Assembly (NCBI GenBank): GCA_964630265.1
Contig: CAZVRW010000012.1
Span: forward strand, 1 to 64,000
Length of the DNA stretch: 64,000 nt
DNA from: CAZBWP01 sp964630265
GTDB lineage: Bacteria; Pseudomonadota; Alphaproteobacteria; Rhodospirillales; Defluviicoccaceae
Direction: 5' to 3'
Below the pieces are notes generated by a model, which was not told the origin of the DNA, searched no databases, and saw nothing but the letters and a program-made list of their open reading frames with translations. Numbering within the stretch: position 1 is the first letter of the stretch; every line of letters begins with the position of its first letter. The translations under genes and the position numbers were made by a program. Positions 18,996 to 31,519 of this stretch are shown here, piece after piece.

Positions 18996-19742
18996 ATGTT
19001 GGCAAAAAAGATCGCGGCCGAATTTCTCGGTACCTTCTGGCTGGTCCTGGGCGGTTGCGGCAGCGCCGTCCTGGCCGCCGGTTTTCCGGAACTCGGCATC
19101 GGCTTCGTCGGTGTCTCGCTCGCCTTCGGACTGACCGTGGTGACCATGGCCTATGCCGTCGGCCACATCTCCGGCGGGCATTTCAATCCGGCGGTGACCA
19201 TGGGCCTGTTCACCGGCGGACGCATTTCGGCCGGCGATATCCTGCCGTACTGGGGCGCCCAGGTGGTGGGCGCCATCGCCGCGGCGGCGGTGCTGTTCAT
19301 CATCGCCAGCGGTCATCCGGACTTCAGCCTCGCCAACGGCTTCGCCGCCAACGGCTTCGGCGAGCACTCGCCGGGCGGCTACCCGCTCGCCGCCGCGCTC
19401 GTCGCCGAGATCGTGCTGACGTTCTTCTTTCTGCTGATCATCCTCGGTGCCACGGATGGACGCGCGCCCGCCGGGTTCGCGCCGCTGGCGATCGGACTGG
19501 CGCTGACCCTGATCCACCTGATCAGCATTCCGGTCACCAACACCTCGGTCAATCCGGCCCGCAGCACCGGCCAGGCGCTCTTCGTCGGCGGCTGGGCGAT
19601 GGCGCAGTTGTGGTTGTTCTGGGTCGCGCCGCTGGTCGGCGGGGCGTTGGCCGGCATCGTCTATCGTTGGCTCGGGGCGCGCGAGACGCCCGCGTCGACG
19701 ATTCCGAAGGGTGAAGGCCCCGTGCCCGCCCCAGGCGAGTAA
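18996..19742 (+). CDS. aqpZ: aquaporin Z
   Basis: 248 residues, six membrane helices and both half-helix NPA motifs: GHFNPAVT near residue 63 and TSVNPARS near 184. The Arg after the second NPA forms the selectivity filter. The channel passes water through the inner membrane during osmotic shifts. The sequence is slightly long, with a polar C-terminal tail (ETPASTIPKGEGPVPAPGE). GAGGAG lies upstream of the ATG. It is a stand-alone gene between aspC and the EF-G paralogue. Confidence 0.95.
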   Translation: MLAKKIAAEFLGTFWLVLGGCGSAVLAAGFPELGIGFVGVSLAFGLTVVTMAYAVGHISGGHFNPAVTMGLFTGGRISAGDILPYWGAQVVGAIAAAAVLFIIASGHPDFSLANGFAANGFGEHSPGGYPLAAALVAEIVLTFFFLLIILGATDGRAPAGFAPLAIGLALTLIHLISIPVTNTSVNPARSTGQALFVGGWAMAQLWLFWVAPLVGGALAGIVYRWLGARETPASTIPKGEGPVPAPGE

Positions 19743-19757
19743 CCATTGGCCAAGTGT

Positions 19758-19795
19758 GGGCCCGCGGTGACCGGCGGGCCCGCACAGCGGCATTT
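19758..19795 (+). terminator. terminator of aqpZ
   Basis: GGGCCCGC 19758-19765 pairs with GCGGGCCC 19774-19781 across an 8-base loop. TTTT follows at 19792-19795. It lies 15 bases after the aqpZ stop. The stem is strong but the T run is short and ten bases away. Confidence 0.5.
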
Positions 19796-19892
19796 TCCCT
19801 TGATTTGCCCACTCCCGACGGTACCCTTCGCGGATGCCTGCGGATCCTTCGATCCCAAATCCTGAAATCCGTTCGACCCCGGGAGGTCTCGT

Positions 19893-21917
19893 GTGAATAC
19901 CAAGCCCCCGTCCGCGCCACGCTGCGCGGCGCTCGTCGGTCCGTATCTCAGCGGCAAGACGACCCTGCTCGAAAGCATCCTGTTCCGCACCGAGGCGATC
20001 ACGCGCAAAGGGTCGGTCAAGGAGGGCAACACGGTCGGCGACCCGGCCGCGGAAGCGCGCGCCCGACAGATGAGCACCGAGCTCAACGTGGCGACCACCA
20101 GCTACCTCGACGAGATCTGGACGTTTCTCGATTGCCCGGGCTCCATCGAGCTGTCGCAGGATGCGCGCAACGCTTTGCTCGTCGCCGACGTCGCCGTCGT
20201 CGTCTGCGAACCGGACCCCTCGAAGGCGCTGATCCTCGGGCCCCTGTTCCGCTACCTGGATGAGCACAGCGTCCCGCACATGGTGTTCATCAACAAGATG
20301 GACGGTGCCGACGCGGAGCTTCGCAGTGCCCTGGAGGCGCTGCAGGGGGTGTCGCATCGCCCGATGGTGCTGCGCGAAATCCCGATCCGCGATGGCGACC
20401 ACGTGACCGGGTTCGTCGACCTGGTCAGCGAGCGCACCTTCCGCTGGCAGGAGGGCAAGCCTTCGGAGCTGATCAAGCTGCCCGAGGCCCTGGCCGAACC
20501 GGAATCGGAGGCGCGGGCCGAAATGCTCGAGGCGCTCGCCGACTTCGACGACGGCCTGCTGGAGAAGTTGCTGGAAGACATGCAGCCGAGCGCCGGCGAA
20601 ATCTACGCCTCGCTCGCCCGGGATCTGCAGCAGGACCAGATCGTTCCGGTGTTCTTCGGCTCCGCCGAGGGCATGCACGGCATCACCCGCCTGCTGAAGG
20701 CGCTGCGGCACGAAGCACCGGAACCGGCGGTGACTGCGGCTCGACAGGGCATCGAGGGGGATGGCGAGGCGTGTGCGCGGGTGTTCAAATCGGTGCACGC
20801 CCAGCACACCGGCAAGCTCTCGCTGGTCCGGTTCTGGCGTGGCGAGATCACCGACGGCATGACCTTGAACGGCGACCGGGTGAGCGGCGTCAACCGGCTG
20901 TTCGGCGCCAAGACGGAGAAGCTCGCCAAGGCCGGCCCCGGTGATGTGGTCGCCCTCGGGCGGCTCGAGGGGGCCTCCACGGGCACCATGCTGTCGCCCT
21001 CCGGCAAGGTCACCGGCAGCGACTGGCCGGAGCCCTTGGCGCCGCTCTATTCCCAGGCCATCCGGGCGGCACAGCGCGCCGACGAGGTGAAGCTGTCGGG
21101 CGCGCTCTCCCGGCTGGTCGACGAGGACGCCTCCCTCAGCTACGGTCACGATCCCGACACCGGCGAACTCCGCCTCTGGGGGCAGGGAGACATGCACCTG
21201 CAGATCGCCCTGGATCGCTTGCGCAACCGGTACGGGATGAACGTCGAGGCCTCGCGTCCCCAGGTGCCGTACAAGGAGACGATCCGCGGCAGCGTGAGCC
21301 AGCACGCCCGCCACAAGAAGCAGAGCGGCGGTCACGGCGAGTTCGGCGACGTCCACCTGGACATCGCGCCGTTGCCGCGCGGCGAAGGCTTCACCTTCAC
21401 GGACACCATCACCGGCGGCGTCGTCCCGAAGCAATACATTCCGGCGGTGGAAATCGGCGTGAAGGAATACTTGAATCGCGGTCCGCTCGGCTTTCCCGTG
21501 GTGGATGTGGCCGTCACCCTGACCGACGGCCAGTTCCACACCGTCGACAGCTCCGACATGGCGTTCCGCAAGGCCGGCGCCCTGGCGATGCGTGAAGGCA
21601 TGCCGAAGTGCCAGCCGGTGCTGCTCGAGCCGATCTGCAGTGTGCGCATCTCGGTGCCCTCGGAATTCACTTCGCGGGTGCAGCGAATCGTCAGCAGCCG
21701 CCGCGGCCAGATCCTCGGTTTCGAGGCCAAGCCCGAATGGGCCGGCTGGGACGATGTCTCGGTCCTGCTGCCGCAGGTGGAGATGGACGGGCTGATCGCC
21801 GAGCTCCGGTCGTCGACGTTGGGGGTCGGCACCTTCGAGTGGCGCTTCGACCACCTGCAGGAACTCACCGGCAAGCTCGCCGACGACATCATCGCCGCCC
21901 GCGCCGCTGCGGATTGA
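19893..21917 (+). CDS. elongation factor G-like GTPase (divergent paralogue)
   Basis: 674 residues with EF-G architecture: a GTPase domain with P-loop GPYLSGKTT (16-24), DCPGS as the G3 box and NKMD as G4, then domains II-V ending with SSRRGQILGFEA. The P-loop differs from the AHIDAGKTT of the housekeeping factor, the region of the usual RGITI switch I reads STELNVATTSY, and no ribosomal-protein genes surround it. This points to a second, specialised EF-G, as in FusA2-type proteins of many alphaproteobacteria, perhaps used in recycling or stress. The start is GTG with GGGAGG 6 bases upstream. Confidence 0.85.
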   Translation: MNTKPPSAPRCAALVGPYLSGKTTLLESILFRTEAITRKGSVKEGNTVGDPAAEARARQMSTELNVATTSYLDEIWTFLDCPGSIELSQDARNALLVADVAVVVCEPDPSKALILGPLFRYLDEHSVPHMVFINKMDGADAELRSALEALQGVSHRPMVLREIPIRDGDHVTGFVDLVSERTFRWQEGKPSELIKLPEALAEPESEARAEMLEALADFDDGLLEKLLEDMQPSAGEIYASLARDLQQDQIVPVFFGSAEGMHGITRLLKALRHEAPEPAVTAARQGIEGDGEACARVFKSVHAQHTGKLSLVRFWRGEITDGMTLNGDRVSGVNRLFGAKTEKLAKAGPGDVVALGRLEGASTGTMLSPSGKVTGSDWPEPLAPLYSQAIRAAQRADEVKLSGALSRLVDEDASLSYGHDPDTGELRLWGQGDMHLQIALDRLRNRYGMNVEASRPQVPYKETIRGSVSQHARHKKQSGGHGEFGDVHLDIAPLPRGEGFTFTDTITGGVVPKQYIPAVEIGVKEYLNRGPLGFPVVDVAVTLTDGQFHTVDSSDMAFRKAGALAMREGMPKCQPVLLEPICSVRISVPSEFTSRVQRIVSSRRGQILGFEAKPEWAGWDDVSVLLPQVEMDGLIAELRSSTLGVGTFEWRFDHLQELTGKLADDIIAARAAAD

Positions 21918-22005
21918 TTTCGCTTTGCGTCGGCCGCTGCCCCTGCCCCGCGCGCGCCAACGGCGCGAGGCTCGTGCAGCGGCCCATAAACAAACATCAA
22001 GGCAC

Positions 22006-22034
22006 AAAAAGAAGCCGGGCCATAAAGGCCCGGC
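22006..22034 (-). terminator. Rho-independent terminator, minus strand
   Basis: GCCGGGCC (22014-22021) pairs with GGCCCGGC (22027-22034) around the 5-base loop ATAAA. On the minus strand TTCTTTTT follows directly. It ends either the lysR transcript, whose stop is ~290 bases upstream, or the candidate RNA described here. Confidence 0.75.
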
Positions 22035-22149
22035 AGTCTAGCAGGGAGGCTTCACGTCTGGGAGACGTGGGACCCGCCAGGGGCGGGCCCCTCTTTCGGG
22101 CCTTGCACCCGAAACCGGAAAAAACCGTGATGCTGCGCTGCAACATCTG
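22006..22149 (-). ncRNA. candidate structured RNA of four hairpins
   Basis: Four consecutive perfect stems lie in the 410 bases between the EF-G-like gene and lysR: 22094-22100/22108-22114 (7 bp), 22073-22078/22082-22087 (6 bp), 22053-22059/22063-22069 (7 bp) and 22014-22021/22027-22034 (8 bp). Read on the minus strand, the last one is followed by TTCTTTTT, so the transcript direction is minus. TATAAA at 22161-22156 is a possible -10 but has no good -35. No open reading frame explains it. It may be an independent RNA or the long 3' UTR of lysR. I do not recognise a known family. Confidence 0.45.
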
Positions 22150-22326
22150 TATTCGTTTATATTCCCGGCTGGATGTTCGCAGTAGCAAAAACGACGCAAA
22201 CCTCCCATGCGACAAACGCATGGATCGGTAGAAAGCGGGTTGCTGGTTTTCGCGGTTTATGACGTGGGGGGATCGCCGGGCAGGTCCAATTTCGCGACCG
22301 CCGGCCACCCTGATCAGTCGACGGGG

Positions 22327-23220
22327 TCAGGCGGAGTTCTCGAACGCGCGCACGAGAAAATCGCGAAACACTGCGATGCGGTTGGAATGCCGCAGTTCCT
22401 CGGGATAGACGAAATAGATGTCGAGATTGGGGCCGTGCACTTCCGGCAGAATCTCCACAAGGCTGTTGGTCTCCCGGCTCATGTAATGCGGCAAGGCGCC
22501 GATGCCGATGCCGCTCTGCACGGCGCGGAAGATCGCGTAGGTGCTGTTGACCTTGAGGAATGCCCGGCGGCGCTTGCCGCCCTCGATGCCTGCCTCCAGC
22601 AGCCAGTTGAGGTTTGGCACCGGCATCCGCGCATCCTCGCCGAACACGACGAGGCGATGGCGATCCAGGTCGGCGGCGGTCCGCGGCATGCCGTGTGCCT
22701 GCAGGTAGCCGGGCGCCGCGAACACGTGGTAGCGCATGGAGGCTAGGCGCCGCTGCACCAAGTCCGACTGTGTGGGCGGCATCATCCGGATGGCGATGTC
22801 GGCCTCGCGCATGGACAGATCCAGCTCCTCGTCGGTCAGCACCAGCGACACCTCGATGTCCGCATAGTCCTCAAGAAACGCCTTGAGGCGCGGCGCCAGC
22901 CAGATCGAGCCGAACGCCACGGTGGTGGTGACACGCAGCGGGCCACGTGGCCGTTCGCTGCTTTCGATGACCCGGGCCTCTACCATGTTCAACTTGGCGA
23001 TGATTTCGCGCACGGTCTTCAACAGGATCTCGCCCTGTTCGGTAAGCACGAGACCGCGGGCGTGCCGATGAAACAGCGGCGCGCCGAGGCTCTCCTCCAG
23101 CGTGCCGACCTGACGGCTGACCGCCGACTGGCTGAGGTTCAGCGTCTCGCCGGCGCGGGTGAAGCTGCCCGCGTCGGCGACGGCGTGAAACACACGAAGC
23201 TTGTCCCAGTCCATGAGCAT
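22327..23220 (-). CDS. LysR family transcriptional regulator
   Basis: 297 residues. The N-terminal winged helix-turn-helix is WDKLRVFHAVADAGSFTRAG...LNLSQSAVSRQVGTLEESLG (residues ~4-45). Residues ~90-295 form the LysR effector-binding domain. It starts 50 bases after the trxB stop on the same strand, a pairing common in alphaproteobacteria, so it may respond to thiol redox state or regulate neighbouring metabolism. Its inducer is unknown. The ATG at 23220 is followed two codons later by a second possible ATG. Confidence 0.9.
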   Translation of the reverse strand: MLMDWDKLRVFHAVADAGSFTRAGETLNLSQSAVSRQVGTLEESLGAPLFHRHARGLVLTEQGEILLKTVREIIAKLNMVEARVIESSERPRGPLRVTTTVAFGSIWLAPRLKAFLEDYADIEVSLVLTDEELDLSMREADIAIRMMPPTQSDLVQRRLASMRYHVFAAPGYLQAHGMPRTAADLDRHRLVVFGEDARMPVPNLNWLLEAGIEGGKRRRAFLKVNSTYAIFRAVQSGIGIGALPHYMSRETNSLVEILPEVHGPNLDIYFVYPEELRHSNRIAVFRDFLVRAFENSA

Positions 23221-23270
23221 CCCGGCCCGTTATCCTCGTCGGCGTGTCGGTTCGTGCGTGGCCGGGCCGG

Positions 23271-24236
23271 CTAATCGGCGGCTCGCGACGGCGCTTCCAG
23301 GGCCGCGAGGTACTTCTCGGCCTCCAGCGCCGCCATGCAGCCGGTGCCGGCGGCAGTAACGGCTTGACGGTAGATCTTGTCCTGCACGTCGCCGGCGGCG
23401 AACACGCCCGGAACGTTGGTGACGGTGCTGTCGGCGGCGGTCAGGAGATAGCCCTCGCCGTCCATCGTCAGCTGGCCGCGAAACAGTTCGGTGTTCGGCG
23501 TGTGCCCGATGGCGATGAAGACGCCGTCGACGGGCAATAGCGACATCTCACTGGATCGGACGTTGCGCAGGCGCAAGCCGGTGACGCCCGGTGGCGGCCC
23601 TTCGCCGACCACCTCCTCGACGACACTGTCCCACAGCACGCTGATCTTCGGATTGCCGAACACCCGATCCTGTAGGATCTTCTCGGCGCGCAGCGCGTCG
23701 CGGCGGTGGACCAGTGTCACGGTGTCGGCGAAGTTGGTGAGGAACAAGGCTTCCTCGGCGGCCGTGTTGCCGCCACCGATCACGGCCACCCGCTTGCCGC
23801 GATAGAAGAAGCCGTCGCAGGTGGCGCAGGCGGAGACGCCGAACCCCTTGAAGTGCTCCTCGCTGGGCAGCCCGAGCCAGCGCGCGGTCGCCCCGGTGCA
23901 GATGATCACGGTGTCGCCCATGTACTCGGTGCCGGAGTCGCCGATCAGGCGGAACGGCGCGCGTCGGAGATCGGCTTCGACCACGGTGTCGTCGAAGAGC
24001 CGCGTGCCGACGTGGGCAGCCTGCGCCTCCATCTGCTCCATCAGCCAGGGCCCCTGCACGGCCTCGGCGAAACCGGGATAATTTTCCACGTCGGTGGTGA
24101 TGGTGAGCTGGCCCCCCGGTTGCAGCCCCCGGACCATGATCGGCTGAAGATTGGCGCGCGCGGCGTAAACCGCCGCCGTGCAGCCGGCCGGTCCGGAGCC
24201 AAGCACCACTACCTTGCTGTGGACGCGGTCTGCCAT
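23271..24236 (-). CDS. trxB: thioredoxin-disulfide reductase
   Basis: 321 residues, normal length. The flavoenzyme passes electrons from NADPH to thioredoxin. Features are the FAD-binding GSGPAGCTAAVYAARA near residue 13, the redox-active CATC at 137-140 (SACATCDGFFYRGK), the NADPH-binding GGGNTAAEEALFL and the C-terminal FAD motif GVFAAGDVQDK. It is divergent from the lrp gene, and the ~200 bases between them should hold both promoters. lysR follows on the same strand. Confidence 0.96.
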   Translation of the reverse strand: MADRVHSKVVVLGSGPAGCTAAVYAARANLQPIMVRGLQPGGQLTITTDVENYPGFAEAVQGPWLMEQMEAQAAHVGTRLFDDTVVEADLRRAPFRLIGDSGTEYMGDTVIICTGATARWLGLPSEEHFKGFGVSACATCDGFFYRGKRVAVIGGGNTAAEEALFLTNFADTVTLVHRRDALRAEKILQDRVFGNPKISVLWDSVVEEVVGEGPPPGVTGLRLRNVRSSEMSLLPVDGVFIAIGHTPNTELFRGQLTMDGEGYLLTAADSTVTNVPGVFAAGDVQDKIYRQAVTAAGTGCMAALEAEKYLAALEAPSRAAD

Positions 24237-24436
24237 CGGGGATGCGGATATCCTGGTTTCAGGCTAGTGCCGGGCGTTTATCCAGAGACGGCACACCTCA
24301 TAAGGTTTTTCTGACAATAAGAACGCGAATCACGGCGTGCAAGCACGATGCCCGGCGGCACCGAGACACATCATTTGCTTTTTCGTCCGCCTGCAATATA
24401 ATTTCACCACGAGGCAGGGAGGAAGCGAAAAACAAC

Positions 24437-24994
24437 GTGGCAAGAGTTAGACTCGACAAGATCGATCAACGCATTCTTCGGGATCTTCAGGCGAACGGGC
24501 GCATCACCAACGTCGAACTGGCGCGGCGTGTGGGAATCTCGGCGCCGCCGTGCCTGCGACGGGTGCGCGCGCTGGAGCAGGCGGGGTTCGTGCGCGGCTA
24601 TCACGCCGAGATCGACCCCAAGGCCCTCGGCTACAACGTCACGGTCTTCGCCCAGGTCGGGCTCTCCAGCCAGGCCGAGCGTGATCTGGAGGCCTTCGAG
24701 GAAACGGTCCGTACTTGGCCGGAAGTCCGGGAATGTCACATGCTGGCCGGCGAGACCGACTTCCTGCTGAAGGTGGTCGCCCGCGACTGGGACGCATATC
24801 AGCTGTTCCTGACGACCCGGCTGACCGCGGCGGCGAATGTCAGTCAGGTCAAGTCGGCGTTGTCCATCCGCTCGGCGAAGAGCGAACCCGGGGTGCCGAT
24901 CCCGATCGATGGCGCAGAACCGGACGGTCCCCCCGGGGGTCCAGCCGACGACTTCGGCAACGGCTCCGACAACGGGACGGGTGGCGCTCCGTAG
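24437..24994 (+). CDS. Lrp/AsnC family transcriptional regulator
   Basis: 185 residues, with a helix-turn-helix at the N-terminus (LDKIDQRILRDLQANGRITNVELARRVGISAPPCLRRVRALE) and a RAM ligand-binding domain (~70-150). The last ~35 residues are a Gly/Asp/Pro-rich tail not needed for the fold. The GTG at 24437 (VARVRLDKIDQ) is chosen because it sits at the family start and GGGAGGAAG lies upstream. A longer in-frame extension runs through the divergent promoter region. It is likely a global amino-acid-responsive regulator, converging with purC. Confidence 0.9.
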   Translation: MARVRLDKIDQRILRDLQANGRITNVELARRVGISAPPCLRRVRALEQAGFVRGYHAEIDPKALGYNVTVFAQVGLSSQAERDLEAFEETVRTWPEVRECHMLAGETDFLLKVVARDWDAYQLFLTTRLTAAANVSQVKSALSIRSAKSEPGVPIPIDGAEPDGPPGGPADDFGNGSDNGTGGAP

Positions 24995-25062
24995 CAGGTC
25001 GAACCCGCCGATCGAAGCATGGTCGCCGCGATCGGCGGCAACAAGCGACCGGATCGAGTGAC

Positions 25063-26040
25063 CTATGAGGTGGCGGCGAACGGCGCGAGAGCGGCGCGGA
25101 TCCGCTCGCGCACCGGCCGGTCGGCGGCCGGCGGCTCGAAGGCTTTGCCGGTGACGGTCTCGTAGAGGGCGATGTAGCGCAAACCGAAGTCGATCAGGGT
25201 TGCCGCCGGGATCTCCGGGATCGGCTCGCGATAGGGATCGCAGCGCTCACGGATCCAGAGCCTCAGGAAATCCTTGTCGAGGCTCTCCGGCTCCGCGCCG
25301 GCGGACAAGCGGGCGGCGTAGCTGTCGCGCTGCCAATAGCGGCTGGAGTCCGGCGTGTGGATCTCGTCGGCCAACGTGATCCGCCCGGCGGCGTCGACGC
25401 CGAACTCGTATTTGGTATCGACCAGGATCAGCCCATTCTGCCGGGCGAGGTCGCGGCCGCGGGCGAATAAGGCCAGGGAGGTGGCGGCGATTTGCTCCCA
25501 CTGGGCGGCGGTCAGCAGTCCCCGCTCGACGATCTCCGCCGGCGAGATCGGTGCGTCGTGGTCGCCCGCCGCCGCCTTGGTCGTCGGCGTCAGGATCGTC
25601 TCCGGCAACTTCTGGTTCTTCCGCAAGCCCTCGGGAAAGGCAATCCCGTACAGGTGCCGCCGCCCGGCCTCGTACATGGGCCAGATGGACGTGGACGTCG
25701 AGCCGGTGAGATAGTCGCGCACGACGATTTCGACCGGCAGCATGGTGAGCCGGCGCACCAGCATGACGTTGGGGTCGGGATGCTCCAGCAGGTGGTTGGC
25801 GACGATGTCGCGGGTCGCATCGAACCAGAAGCAGGCCGTTTCGGTGAGCACCTGGCCCTTGAACGGCACCGCCGCCAGAACCTTGTCGAAAGCGCTCTGC
25901 CGGTCGGTGGCGACCATGATCCGTCGGCCATCGGCTAGGTCATAGCTGTCGCGCACCTTGCCGCGGCTGTGGTTCGGCAATTCGGGGAACGTCGCGTCGA
26001 TCAGCGCATCCCCCAACCGCGCCGCGATCAGTTGGCGCAA
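25063..26040 (-). CDS. purC: phosphoribosylaminoimidazole-succinocarboxamide synthase, long form
   Basis: 325 residues, against ~237 for the short bacterial form. It matches the longer type resembling eukaryotic ADE1. SAICAR synthase makes the C-N bond between CAIR and aspartate in purine synthesis. Visible motifs are SRGKVRDSYDL, ATDRQSAFDKVLA, VVRDYLTGST, VDTKYEFGVD and DEIHTPDSSRYW. It is third in a same-strand run carB-greA-purC with gaps of 66-90 bases. The remainder of the purine pathway is not in the window. Confidence 0.95.
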   Translation of the reverse strand: MRQLIAARLGDALIDATFPELPNHSRGKVRDSYDLADGRRIMVATDRQSAFDKVLAAVPFKGQVLTETACFWFDATRDIVANHLLEHPDPNVMLVRRLTMLPVEIVVRDYLTGSTSTSIWPMYEAGRRHLYGIAFPEGLRKNQKLPETILTPTTKAAAGDHDAPISPAEIVERGLLTAAQWEQIAATSLALFARGRDLARQNGLILVDTKYEFGVDAAGRITLADEIHTPDSSRYWQRDSYAARLSAGAEPESLDKDFLRLWIRERCDPYREPIPEIPAATLIDFGLRYIALYETVTGKAFEPPAADRPVRERIRAALAPFAATS

Positions 26041-26106
26041 AGCCGCGTCGCTTCGCGCCGGACGGCCCGCCGATGGTATCCCCGCCGCCGGCTCAGCCTT
26101 ACCGGC

Positions 26107-26580
26107 TCACCCATAGGAAATTCGGATGATTTCATAGACCTTGTGGCCCTTGGGCGTGTTCACCTCGACCTCTTCTCCCAGCGTTTTTCCGATCAACGCG
26201 CGGCCCAGCGGCGAGGTGACGGAGAGTAGGCCGGCGCCGGCGTCGGCCTCGTACGTGCCGACGAGGCGGTAGCCGATCTGTTCGTCGGTGTCCTCGTCGG
26301 CGAGCATCACCTCCGCGCCGAACCGCACGATGTCACCGCTCAGCTTCGAGATATCGATGACCTCGGCGCGGCTGATCACGTCCTCCAGTTCGGCCAAACG
26401 CCCCTCGATGAAGCTCTGCCGCTCGCGCGCCGCGTGATATTCGGCATTCTCAGCCAAGTCGCCGTGCTCGCGCGCCTCGGCGATGGCGCGGATCACGTCT
26501 GGCCGCTCGACCGACTTGAGCCGCTTCAATTCCGTTTCGAGGGCACGATAGCCACCCGGGGTCATCGGTATCTTTTCCAT
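26107..26580 (-). CDS. greA: transcription elongation factor GreA
   Basis: 157 residues, the standard length. GreA inserts its coiled coil into the RNA polymerase secondary channel and promotes cleavage of backtracked transcripts. The N-terminal coiled coil includes AIAEAREHGDLAENAEYH, whose acidic tip (D-x-x-E) coordinates catalytic Mg. The C-terminal FKBP-like domain ends with SPLGRALIGKTLGEEVEV. It lies ~90 bases after carB, an order seen in other alphaproteobacteria. Confidence 0.96.
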   Translation of the reverse strand: MEKIPMTPGGYRALETELKRLKSVERPDVIRAIAEAREHGDLAENAEYHAARERQSFIEGRLAELEDVISRAEVIDISKLSGDIVRFGAEVMLADEDTDEQIGYRLVGTYEADAGAGLLSVTSPLGRALIGKTLGEEVEVNTPKGHKVYEIIRISYG

Positions 26581-26669
26581 GGAACAGATCCTCGTTACCT
26601 CGGCAGAAGCGCCCCGAGGACGGCAGCTCCCTCCCGTACAAGACGATCAGCCAGACATGCACGTCTCAG

Positions 26670-29912
<3,243 letters not shown>

Positions 29913-30037
29913 GGGCAGTTCCGTTGCGGGGACGTCAGGGGGCGGGTGCCAGCGACGCGGGCCGCGGCCGCACGCCAGTTAACAGCGGGCCCACGGCCCA
30001 CTATGCTCAAGCTGTTCGTCTTGATCCGGAGATCGTC

Positions 30038-31492
30038 ATGCATCTAGCCGATACCGCCCTGCTGCGCCAGCGTTGTTATGTGGACGGCGCCTGGATCGCC
30101 GCGGCCGACGCCACCGCGCTCGACGTCGTCGACCCCGCCGACGGCACGGTGCTGGCGCGCGTGCCGAGCCTGAGCGCCGATGAGACGCGCCATGCCGTCG
30201 TCGCCGCCGCTGCTGCCTTCCCCGCCTGGCGGGCGCTGACGGCGAAGGAACGCGGCGGGCTCTTGCGCCGCTGGTACGAGTTGATCGTCCAGCACACCGA
30301 CGATCTGGCGCTGCTGATGACCCGCGAACAGGGCAAGCCGCTCGCCGAGGCGCGGGGCGAGGTGGCCTATGGCGCCGCGTTCGTCGAATGGTTCGCCGAG
30401 GAGGGCAAACGCATCTACGGCGACACCATTCCGCAGCATGGCCGCGACAAGCGCCTCGTCGTCCTCAAACAGCCGGTGGGCGTGGTCGCGGCGATCACGC
30501 CGTGGAACTTCCCGCTGGCGATGATCACCCGCAAATGCGCGCCAGCCCTGGCGGCTGGCTGCACGGTGGTGATCAAGCCGGCCGAGGACACGCCGCTGAC
30601 GGCGCTGGCGTTGGCCGAACTGGCCGACCGGGCCGGCCTGCCGCCGGGGGTGATCAACGTCATCACCGGCGATCCGGTGACCATCGGCGGCGCACTCACC
30701 GCCGATCCGACCGTGCGCAAGCTGTCGTTCACCGGCTCGACGGAGATCGGCAAGCTGCTCATGCGCCAGTGCGCGGACACCGTGAAAAAGATCTCGCTGG
30801 AGTTGGGCGGCAACGCGCCGTTCATCGTCTTCGACGATGCCGATCTCGACGCCGCCGTCGCCGGCGCGGTCGCCTCCAAGTATCGCAACTCGGGCCAGAC
30901 CTGCGTCTGTGCCAACCGGCTTCTGGTGCAGGCCAGGATCTATGACGATTTCGCGGCGAGACTGGCTCAGGCGGTCTCGGCGCTGACGGTCGGTCGGGGC
31001 ACCGATGCGGGCGTGCAACAAGGACCGTTGATCAACCAGGAAGCCGTCGACAAGGTTGAGCGTCTCGTCGCCGACGCCATCGCCAAGGGCGCGCGCACCG
31101 TCGTCGGCGGTCGGCGCCACGCCCTCGGTGGCACCTTCTACGAGCCGACCATTCTCGCCGACGTCAGCCCCGAGATGGCTTGCGCTCAGGAGGAGATTTT
31201 CGGCCCGGTCGCGCCGCTCTTCCGTTTCGAGAACGAGGCGGAGGCGGTGGCGTTGGCCAACGACACCCCTTTCGGGCTCGCCGCCTATTTCTACAGCCGC
31301 GACATCGGCCGCGTCTGGCGGGTGGCCGAGGCGCTGGACTACGGCATCGTCGGCATCAACGAGGGGATCATCTCCACGGAGGCCGCCCCGTTCGGCGGCA
31401 TGAAAGAGTCCGGTATCGGCCGCGAAGGGTCGCGCTACGGCATCGACGAATTCCTGGAGATCAAGTACCTCTGCCTCGGCGGCATGGGCTGA
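30038..31492 (+). CDS. gabD: NAD(P)-dependent succinate-semialdehyde dehydrogenase-like aldehyde dehydrogenase
   Basis: 484 residues. Motifs of the GabD group are PWNFPLAMITRK, the catalytic Glu in LELGGNAPFIVF, the catalytic Cys in NSGQTCVCANR, and EEIFGPVAP. The second Cys two residues after the catalytic one is typical for redox-switched SSADHs. It would oxidise succinate semialdehyde from GABA to succinate. The ATG at 30038 follows CCGGAG. It is the first gene of a tight run gabD, rusA-like, HEPN-like, gor. The substrate is assigned by similarity only. Confidence 0.88.
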   Translation: MHLADTALLRQRCYVDGAWIAAADATALDVVDPADGTVLARVPSLSADETRHAVVAAAAAFPAWRALTAKERGGLLRRWYELIVQHTDDLALLMTREQGKPLAEARGEVAYGAAFVEWFAEEGKRIYGDTIPQHGRDKRLVVLKQPVGVVAAITPWNFPLAMITRKCAPALAAGCTVVIKPAEDTPLTALALAELADRAGLPPGVINVITGDPVTIGGALTADPTVRKLSFTGSTEIGKLLMRQCADTVKKISLELGGNAPFIVFDDADLDAAVAGAVASKYRNSGQTCVCANRLLVQARIYDDFAARLAQAVSALTVGRGTDAGVQQGPLINQEAVDKVERLVADAIAKGARTVVGGRRHALGGTFYEPTILADVSPEMACAQEEIFGPVAPLFRFENEAEAVALANDTPFGLAAYFYSRDIGRVWRVAEALDYGIVGINEGIISTEAAPFGGMKESGIGREGSRYGIDEFLEIKYLCLGGMG

Positions 31493-31519
31493 GCGGGTTT
31501 CGACGGGCGGGCGGCGACC

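Noticed and set aside
18834..22007. 1057-codon minus-strand frame across aspC, aqpZ and the EF-G-like gene
   Set aside because: It spans three genes and their intergenic regions on the opposite strand and has no recognisable protein features.
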